From assembly GCA_038734945.1 (NCBI GenBank), contig JAVYOA010000001.1, positions 124,001-188,000 on the forward strand: 64,000 nucleotides of DNA, read 5' to 3'. The notes under the pieces are model-generated. The model had not been told where the DNA came from, made no database searches, and saw nothing but the letters and a program-made list of their open reading frames with translations. Positions 58,998 through 64,000 of this stretch are shown one piece after another (position 1 is the first letter of the stretch; each line of letters starts with the position of its first letter). This DNA is from Fervidicoccaceae archaeon (lineage in GTDB: Archaea; Thermoproteota; Thermoprotei_A; Sulfolobales; Fervidicoccaceae). The position numbers and the translations under genes were made by a program.

Positions 58998-60252
58998 GCT
59001 CTATTTCTTCTCCGTTAGCAGGAATTATGGGCTCTATTCCCACAGCATCCTTTATATCCTGAGCGAGCGATCTCTGGACGCTCTCCTCTCCATGAACCAG
59101 AACAATTCTTTTCAGACCCTTCACGCCCTTCACGACTTCTATAAGACCGCTCTTTCCTGCGTGGCTGGAGAAATCCATCCACTCGAGCCTTGCCTTTATG
59201 AGAGGACCACCATCCTCGAATGTGCCTCTCTCTAGAAGCTCTCTTCCAGGAGTTCCCCTTCCCTGATAGCTAACTAGTATGACCGCATTCCTGGGATTGT
59301 CATAAATCTTTCTAAGGAAATATCTTGAGGGTCCTCCCTTCAGCATTCCAGAGCTTGAAACAATAACCCCCCCTCTCTTCCAAGCGCTTCTCCTGTCCTG
59401 CCAGCCCTTCAGAAATATTTGATTCTCTCGGGCCCTTCTCAGGATGAGGGGATCTCTCAGAAATCCGCTGTTCTCCAGCATTATCTCAGTGGCGCTCTTC
59501 ACCATACCATCAATATATACTGGAGATATCTCATTTTCCTCGAGAATGCTCATTACCTCCTGACCTCTCCCAACACTGAAAACAGGAACAAGGACTGTAC
59601 CCCCCGATGATAGCACCTCCTTAACAACATCGATGAACCTCTTCTCAACATCCTTTCTTTTTGGATGATCAGCGTTTCCATATGTGCTCTCAATTATCAA
59701 CGTATCAGCTTCAACCCCACTCAAATTTGCCCCGGTAACGAGCTTCGTATCAATTGTGTTGACATCACTTGTATATAGAACGCTTCCCTCCGGAGTTGAA
59801 ACCTTAACTGCTAAGCTTCCCGGTATGTGTCCACTGTGGAAAAATTCTAGCTCGAAGTCACCCAACTTCACCCTGTCCCCATGGGATACTTCCTCTAAGC
59901 TGGATATCAGCGAGTTGACCTCATTTATTTCAAAATCCAGGTAGTAGCCGGAGAGCTTTAGAAAGTCCTCCAACATGAGTCTGGAGAGAGCTTTCGTGAG
60001 CCTCGTTGAGAAGGCCCTCGGTGCAATTGAAGTATATAGAAGGGGCGCTGCTCCTATGTGGTCAAGATGGACATGTGTTAAGACCAGCGCGACTAGCTTA
60101 TTCGGAGGAAAGTGAAGAGGCATCACAGGGTCATCATTCTCATCAAAGTTAACTCCATAGTCTAGCAGAACCGCCCTTTCTTTGTACTCTACAGCTATTG
60201 CTGCCCTTCCAACCTCCCTTCCACTTCCCAGAACTCTTAGCTTCAGCGCCAT
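58984..60252 (-). CDS. beta-CASP metallo-beta-lactamase RNase (aCPSF2-like)
   Basis: The 422-residue protein has the zinc motif H60-x-H62-x-D64-H65 in LTHVHLDHIGA and further ligands near FFHSGHIPGS and YTSDVN. The beta-CASP insert has VLVPVFSVGRGQEVM, VIVSSSGML and DFSSHAGK. No N-terminal KH domains are present, so it belongs to the shorter aCPSF2-type group, not aCPSF1. It is an endo- or 5'-exoribonuclease in mRNA processing or decay. Confidence 0.92.
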   Translation of the reverse strand: MALKLRVLGSGREVGRAAIAVEYKERAVLLDYGVNFDENDDPVMPLHFPPNKLVALVLTHVHLDHIGAAPLLYTSIAPRAFSTRLTKALSRLMLEDFLKLSGYYLDFEINEVNSLISSLEEVSHGDRVKLGDFELEFFHSGHIPGSLAVKVSTPEGSVLYTSDVNTIDTKLVTGANLSGVEADTLIIESTYGNADHPKRKDVEKRFIDVVKEVLSSGGTVLVPVFSVGRGQEVMSILEENEISPVYIDGMVKSATEIMLENSGFLRDPLILRRARENQIFLKGWQDRRSAWKRGGVIVSSSGMLKGGPSRYFLRKIYDNPRNAVILVSYQGRGTPGRELLERGTFEDGGPLIKARLEWMDFSSHAGKSGLIEVVKGVKGLKRIVLVHGEESVQRSLAQDIKDAVGIEPIIPANGEEIELRAL

Positions 60253-60362
60253 GCTTTCTCCTCTTCCAAAAAGGAACTCTCATGCATCATACTTTTCTTT
60301 ATTTTTCCCTCTGGACATTAATATTTTTAGATGGAGCTTAACTCAGAGCTCCGGTGTTTCCC

Positions 60363-60728
60363 ATGTTCAGGATGAATCCAACCGAAATGAAGAGAATGCT
60401 CAAGAGAATGGGCATCTCGGCAGATATAGAGGAAATAAACGATGCAGAGAGAGTCCTAATAGAGAGGACAGGAAGCAAGAACATGATAATCGAAGACCCT
60501 GTAATAACTATCCTAAAAATGAAGGGAGAGAGCGTCCTTTACATTTATGGAACAATAAAGGAAATATCCAAGGAGGAGAAGCACATCTCCAGGCCTCAAA
60601 TACCCGAGGAGGACGTTCAGCTGGTAGCGAGTGAGGCAGGAGTGAGCATGGATGAGGCCAGAAAGGCTCTTGAGGCAACGGGAGGAGACATAGCCCAAGC
60701 AATAATGCTGCTGCAGAGCAGAAAATGA
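60363..60728 (+). CDS. nac: nascent polypeptide-associated complex protein
   Basis: The 121-residue archaeal homodimeric NAC has a basic N-terminus (MNPTEMKRMLKRMGIS), the NAC beta-barrel domain (ADIEEINDAERVLIERTGSK to MKGESVLYIYGTIKE) and a UBA-like tail (VASEAGVSMDEARKALEATGGD). It binds emerging peptides on the ribosome. ATG 60363 lies behind GGTG; a GTG at 60354 is an alternative. Confidence 0.93.
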   Translation: MFRMNPTEMKRMLKRMGISADIEEINDAERVLIERTGSKNMIIEDPVITILKMKGESVLYIYGTIKEISKEEKHISRPQIPEEDVQLVASEAGVSMDEARKALEATGGDIAQAIMLLQSRK

Positions 60729-60731
60729 CCT

Positions 60732-61442
60732 CTAAGTTCTCAGCAGTTTCCTAAGTCCACCAAGAAGAGACTGGACATCCTGAGCCTGAGAGAGGATGAG
60801 TGGAATTCCGTCGCTCTCCGCAAGCCTTATGGCAAGGGGATCCACAGCTCTTGGTCCATGTATAACAACAGCTCCCGGCTTCAGGAAAGAAACTCTAACG
60901 GCCACCATCGGCGACCTCCCAGTGCCGACGTTTGTGAAAACGAGAGCTCTCTCCGTAGTATATCCCATTATGCTGAGGAATTCATACCCGGTCATACTCT
61001 CAATAGCAGCAATACTATCAAGAACGGTATATCCATATAGCTGCTTATCCAGCTTATCCTTTCCGTACAGAATTACTCCCTTCACAGCATCCACTACATC
61101 CTTAAGCTGGACTTTCTGGGGAAACTCTCTCATATCCAGCAGAGCTGAAGGCGGAAGCCTATGGCCCCTTGCCAATTCCTTAACGGTCAAGTAGCCTCTT
61201 TCCCTATCAATTTCCAGCAGAGTCTTAACAAATTTCTTGACAAATCCGCTTCCAGGAGTCCTTCTTCCCTTCTCATAGTCGCTCAGAACGCTTGAGGATA
61301 TACCCATCCTCCTCGAGAGGGTCAGCTGCGTAACTCCAAATAGCTCCCTCCACTTTCTCATCGACTTCCCGGGCGAATCGCTCCACGCTATATCGCCTGC
61401 CATGTCCTTAGCAATTTTTTCTATAATAGCCTCTGAAGCCAA
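60732..61442 (-). CDS. XRE-family transcriptional regulator with C-terminal ligand-type domain
   Basis: The 236-residue protein has a Cro/CI-type HTH at about 30-62 (LFGVTQLTLSRRMGISSSVLSDYEKGRRTP). A long alpha/beta region follows (about 85-236) with GPRAVDPLAIRLAESDGIPLIL, a segment typical of the archaeal conserved XRE regulators. Effector and targets are unknown. It converges with the NAC gene. Confidence 0.87.
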   Translation of the reverse strand: MASEAIIEKIAKDMAGDIAWSDSPGKSMRKWRELFGVTQLTLSRRMGISSSVLSDYEKGRRTPGSGFVKKFVKTLLEIDRERGYLTVKELARGHRLPPSALLDMREFPQKVQLKDVVDAVKGVILYGKDKLDKQLYGYTVLDSIAAIESMTGYEFLSIMGYTTERALVFTNVGTGRSPMVAVRVSFLKPGAVVIHGPRAVDPLAIRLAESDGIPLILSQAQDVQSLLGGLRKLLRT

Positions 61443-61583
61443 TGCAGGCAGCCTCCGAAGGACAGCTTATCATTGCAAAATGATCTGCTGCCTCATTAAA
61501 AATATTTCGACTTTTATCGAAATAAGCAATCAAGCTTCAAAAACATTATTAATTTCTTTTCTGTATCACAATAAAAAATGCAG

Positions 61584-61702
61584 GGGCCCGTAGTCTAGCT
61601 TGGTAGGATGCGAGGTACGGCTTCCTCTGTAGAGGAGCCGCTCGACTCGGGACCTTACGGCGAAAGTCCTCGTGGTCCGGGGTTCAAATCCCCGCGGGCC
61701 CA
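61584..61702 (+). tRNA. tRNA-Pro (anticodon CGG) with probably two introns
   Basis: The acceptor GGGCCCG / CGGGCCC pairs, with discriminator A at 61702 and no encoded CCA. The D arm is GTCT/GGAT, the anticodon stem CGAGG (61611-61615) / CCTCG (61668-61672) and the T arm CGGGG-TTCAAAT-CCCCG. The 52 bases between the anticodon-stem strands must shrink to 7. No single excision leaves U33, whereas removing ~30 bases (about 61617-61646) and 15 bases (about 61652-61666) leaves TTCGGGT with anticodon CGG. The first intron contains a strong hairpin (CGGC..GCCG). Confidence 0.8.
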
Positions 61703-61712
61703 TTTCTCTGCT

Positions 61713-61774
61713 TTACTCCTTCTTTTCCTCGGACTTCTTCTTCTTTCCCTTGCATCCCAAGATTTCAACACCTC
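61713..61774 (-). CDS. Lys-rich mini-protein of 15 residues with SD
   Basis: On the minus strand TTG 61760 opens MGCKGKKKKSEEKKE and stops at TAA (61715-61713). GAGGTG (61774-61769) is eight bases upstream. TATA-like CTTTTAAATAG lies a little further upstream. It resembles the 16-residue peptide at 56414. The interval given includes the SD. Confidence 0.35.
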
Positions 61775-61848
61775 AAAAATATTTAGTGAAGAACTATTTA
61801 AAAGAGGCAATATATAATCATGCTACTTAAAGAAGGGCTGATGCTGCC

Positions 61849-62346
61849 GTGGGAAGGGAGAATGAGCCTAATTTGCAGGAAATGGCTCAAATATATGGAG
61901 TCATCTACTACCAATTCGGGAAAAGGGCAGCAGAGGAGCTCCTCAAGAGGGAGAAAGAGATCAGCCTGAAAAGGTACTCTAGCGGAATAGTTAGGGAGGT
62001 AATTCTTCCTGAGGGTACGATACTCTATCACAATCCCAGCACAGGTCTCTTCACCCTCAGCTGGAAGGGAGCCCTCCTTCTTTTTCCTCTTACACAGTCT
62101 GACAGGAAAAGGATATTTGCCAAGAGAGACATCTTCATTAAATACACGAAGAAAGTCCTCCTGGCTCCTGCTGTAATAAGAAGCACGGAGGATATAAGAG
62201 CGGGGGATGAGATCTTCATAGTCGATGAAGAAGGGGCTCTCCTAGCTCTTGGAAAGGCGCTGGCAAGCGCCATTGAAATAAACTCAATGAAAAGAGGAAA
62301 GGTGGCTTTGGTGAGGAGGAGCTCAGATGAGCTTCAAGAGAATTAG
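61849..62346 (+). CDS. PUA-domain protein: split C-terminal part of archaeosine TGT
   Basis: The 165-residue protein matches the C2 plus PUA region of full-length archaeal TGT. IYYQFGKRAAEELL and GIVREVILPEGTILYHNPSTGLFTLSWKGALLL correspond to C2. KKVLLAPAVIRSTEDIRAGDEIFIVDEEGALLALGKAL is the PUA domain (about 98-160). TgtA at 48874 ends before these domains, so the two proteins likely act together on G15 of tRNA. It starts at GTG 61849 and overlaps the PAC2 gene by 20 bp. Confidence 0.83.
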   Translation: MGRENEPNLQEMAQIYGVIYYQFGKRAAEELLKREKEISLKRYSSGIVREVILPEGTILYHNPSTGLFTLSWKGALLLFPLTQSDRKRIFAKRDIFIKYTKKVLLAPAVIRSTEDIRAGDEIFIVDEEGALLALGKALASAIEINSMKRGKVALVRRSSDELQEN

Positions 62347-63049
62347 CATATATCTGTCTGGAAGAAAAGCACTCAGGCAGGGATATAGGGTCATCTCCGG
62401 CTTTAAGGGATTCGGAGCAGTTGGCATAATAACTGTCCTCCACATAGTTAGTAGCCTCAACATGGAGAAGATTGGAGTTGTGGTCACAAAATATCAGCCA
62501 GAATATGTCTACAGGGAAGAGGATCTAGTCTATCCCTTTGAGATATATGTGAGCCATCCCCACAGGCTTGTTGCTCTCGTCAACAGGGAGCTTCCGGATG
62601 AGAGGGTTAGAGAGGAGTATGTCTATGAGCTAACAAAGCTAATATCAAGGAAGGGCCTCTCTCCTCTATATCTCATAGGAGGGCTTGATCACAGATTCAG
62701 AGAGAGGCCGGAAGAGAGACTTAGATGGCTGAAGAACTCAGCCTACAAAGGTCCAGTTCCCAACACACCAATGTTGGATAGGGGATTGCTTGTCATAGGC
62801 CCCCTGGCCCTTCAGCTCATGTTCTCCGAGCTCATGGGTATACCAACGCTTGCACTGCTTCCCTATGCTTCAGCTGAGACTCCAGATCCCACGGCCGCGG
62901 CCGTTGCTGTTGAGGAGCTGAACAAGCTACTTGATATCAATGTACCTACAGATAAGCTCATAGAGGAGGGCATGAAAATTCAGGAAGAGCTGAGGAGACT
63001 CGAGGAGCTCTCCACCCAGAAGCATGGAGGGAGAGAGCCCTATATGTAA
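62327..63049 (+). CDS. PAC2-family proteasome-assembly chaperone-like protein
   Basis: The 240-residue protein has the PAC2/DUF75 pattern: VISGFKGFGAVGIITVLHIVSSL at the N-terminus and GVVVTKYQPEYVYRE. In the middle is YLIGGLDHRFRE, then GPLALQLMFSELMGIPTLALLPYA and DPTAAAVAVEELNKLL. Archaeal homologues are linked to proteasome assembly. It is coupled to the PUA gene by overlap. Confidence 0.88.
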   Translation: MSFKRISIYLSGRKALRQGYRVISGFKGFGAVGIITVLHIVSSLNMEKIGVVVTKYQPEYVYREEDLVYPFEIYVSHPHRLVALVNRELPDERVREEYVYELTKLISRKGLSPLYLIGGLDHRFRERPEERLRWLKNSAYKGPVPNTPMLDRGLLVIGPLALQLMFSELMGIPTLALLPYASAETPDPTAAAVAVEELNKLLDINVPTDKLIEEGMKIQEELRRLEELSTQKHGGREPYM

Positions 63050-63064
63050 TAGTATAGGACATTG

Positions 63065-63175
63065 ATGAGAGAACCCGGGCCTGGGCTAAAAGCCTTTAGA
63101 GCGGTACAAGCCGCAATGAAGAGAGGCCTGCGGCTGAGAAAGAAGAATAGGGAAAAAAGTTCTATATTTCTTTAA
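63065..63175 (+). CDS. possible basic mini-protein of 36 residues
   Basis: ATG 63065 opens a frame with MREPGPGLKAFRAVQAAMKR then GLRLRKKNREKSSIFL before TAA near 63175. It is strongly basic in its second half. It lies 15 bp behind the PAC2 gene. There is no clear SD. The same stretch contains TGATGA and CTGA, so an RNA is also possible, but no closing stem is seen. Confidence 0.25.
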   Translation: MREPGPGLKAFRAVQAAMKRGLRLRKKNREKSSIFL

Positions 63176-63210
63176 AGCTCAGAGCTGGATTTAAAAGAAC
63201 ATTCAGCTCT

Positions 63211-64000
63211 TCAGCCACTAATAGCGCTTATCCTCTTCAGTATATCTGTCCTAGTCACTATCCCCTTTGGCTCTCCAAGAGCATTGACGACTATAAGCCT
63301 TCCCACACCATGAAGCTCCATTATTCTCACTGCATCCATTATATCCTCGTCCTCTCTTATTGTGACAACATGCTTCCTCATGTACTCTTCCACTTTAGCC
63401 TTCACGTTTCCCTCGCTGTATGCCTTTGCTATGTCTGTCGTTGTTATTATTCCTACTATCCTATCATTCTCTATTACAGGAGCACCTCTTATCTTCTCTC
63501 TAAACAGAAGACCAGCTGCCTCGCGGAGAAGCATCTGAGGGGTCAGCGTTATCAGATTCTTCGAGGAAATGTCACCAACAATCTCCTTCGGTATGCTCAC
63601 AAGCCTTTTTATCAATATAGCTATTTGCCCCATTGCCCTATCTATGTGCTGCACTTCTCCATCTATCAATATTCTATTGTAGCTCGTAGGCCCTATCCTT
63701 ATAATGTCTCCCTCCTTTATCTCATCGAAGTTCCCGCTAGCCTTTACTATAGCCCTTCCTCCGCCCGGATTGAGTATATCGAGGATCTCCACGGAAAATG
63801 CTGTTATATTGGTTTCCTTGCCGTCCTTCTTTATTTTGAGGGAGCCATACGCAATTATTCCTGTGCTCTTCATGAGCTCTCTGGCCTTCAGGGTTGGCAC
63901 GTATCCTCCCATTGGACCGGTCTTGCTTTCCAACAGTCCCAAGCTCCTAAGGCTGGAAATAACGTTTCTCACAGTCCCCTCATCCTTTCCTATCATCTCA
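63211..64000 (-). CDS. HTH plus CBS-pair regulator (5' end outside window)
   Basis: The frame runs off the right edge, so the N-terminus is missing. What remains (about 262 residues) shows the end of a winged-helix reader of the Rrf2/BadM kind (GTVRNVISSLRSLGLLESKTGPMGGYVPT). A central beta-rich domain follows (about 45-125), then two CBS repeats (about 140-260; GAPVIENDRIVGIITTTDI and GRLIVVNALGEPKGIVTRTDI). It is probably a transcription regulator sensing adenine nucleotides or a related ligand. Confidence 0.85.
   Translation of the reverse strand, partial: EMIGKDEGTVRNVISSLRSLGLLESKTGPMGGYVPTLKARELMKSTGIIAYGSLKIKKDGKETNITAFSVEILDILNPGGGRAIVKASGNFDEIKEGDIIRIGPTSYNRILIDGEVQHIDRAMGQIAILIKRLVSIPKEIVGDISSKNLITLTPQMLLREAAGLLFREKIRGAPVIENDRIVGIITTTDIAKAYSEGNVKAKVEEYMRKHVVTIREDEDIMDAVRIMELHGVGRLIVVNALGEPKGIVTRTDILKRISAISG

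Noticed and set aside
63061-63145. A C/D box sRNA reading (TGATGA ... CTGA)
   Set aside because: The boxes are about 75 bases apart, no closing stem flanks them, and inner boxes are not recognisable.
1-64000. CRISPR arrays, insertion sequences, integrases or rRNA genes
   Set aside because: No regularly spaced repeats, transposase or integrase motifs, or rRNA-like stretches were seen. The window looks like core chromosome with no clear mobile island.

Overview
The window reads as a contiguous chromosome segment of a thermophilic crenarchaeon (Thermoproteota). The evidence is archaeal and crenarchaeal gene content: Elf1, an Rpo8-like RNA polymerase subunit, ribosomal protein eL38, a SmAP3-type Lsm protein, NAC, an archaeal-type TIM, type V FBP aldolase/phosphatase, GGGP synthase, archaeosine TGT and an aCPSF-type RNase. 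Arg codons are mostly AGG/AGA and Ile codons mostly ATA. Promoters are TATA-type, and start sites carry GAGGTG-like Shine-Dalgarno (SD) sequences about 8 nt upstream. A peptide/amino-acid fermenter of the Fervidicoccales/Acidilobales/Desulfurococcales type would fit, but the sequence alone does not fix the genus.

Layout. 1-3.9 kb: an acetoin-dehydrogenase-like 2-oxoacid dehydrogenase operon (E1 alpha end, E1 beta, DUF6506, free lipoyl protein, lipoyl-less E2, Lin0512 protein, AcoX kinase). 4.0-7.8 kb: a four-gene surface-filament operon on the minus strand (secreted filament-like subunit, lectin-like surface protein, dedicated signal peptidase, membrane protein). 7.8-15.2 kb: glycosyltransferase, aminotransferase, zinc-finger proteins, deoC and the sufCBD Fe-S assembly operon. 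15.2-22 kb: gluconeogenesis (fbp, tpiA), a serA/aminotransferase/DUF89 operon and a membrane-anchored thioredoxin-like protein. 22-25.4 kb: trpS, dcd and an M19 dipeptidase, with a candidate replication origin (four ORB-like boxes) between trpS and dcd. 25.5-29.6 kb: an APC permease and membrane or pilin-like proteins. 29.6-33.5 kb: a C/D box sRNA candidate and guaB/amidohydrolase/guaA. 33.9-40.6 kb: a dipeptide ABC transporter operon ending in an amidohydrolase. 40.6-46.7 kb: an FprA flavodiiron protein and the livKHMGF branched-chain amino-acid transporter. 46.8-55.6 kb: carbamate kinase, GNAT, mini-TFB, tgtA, Lsm, Rpo8, TauE, asnB and a gamma-glutamyltransferase. 55.7-64 kb: two tRNA genes and a dense set of information-processing genes (HTH, GGGPS, Elf1, SWIM, rpiA, eL38, aCPSF, NAC, XRE, PUA, PAC2, CBS).

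How it works together. Peptides and branched-chain amino acids are imported by the two ABC systems and the permease, and cleaved by the M19, GGT and amidohydrolase enzymes. Carbamate kinase, AsnB and the 2-oxoacid dehydrogenase handle the products. Fbp and TpiA rebuild sugars, and GuaB/GuaA, Dcd, DeoC and RpiA serve nucleotide metabolism.

Most notable points: the four-box origin candidate with no cdc6 gene in this window; the filament operon with its own signal peptidase; two genes whose best start is ATT; a tRNA-Pro(CGG) that seems to need two introns; an independently promoted C/D box sRNA; an archaeosine transglycosylase split between two loci 11 kb apart; and several mini-genes, including two Lys-rich peptides of 15-16 residues.
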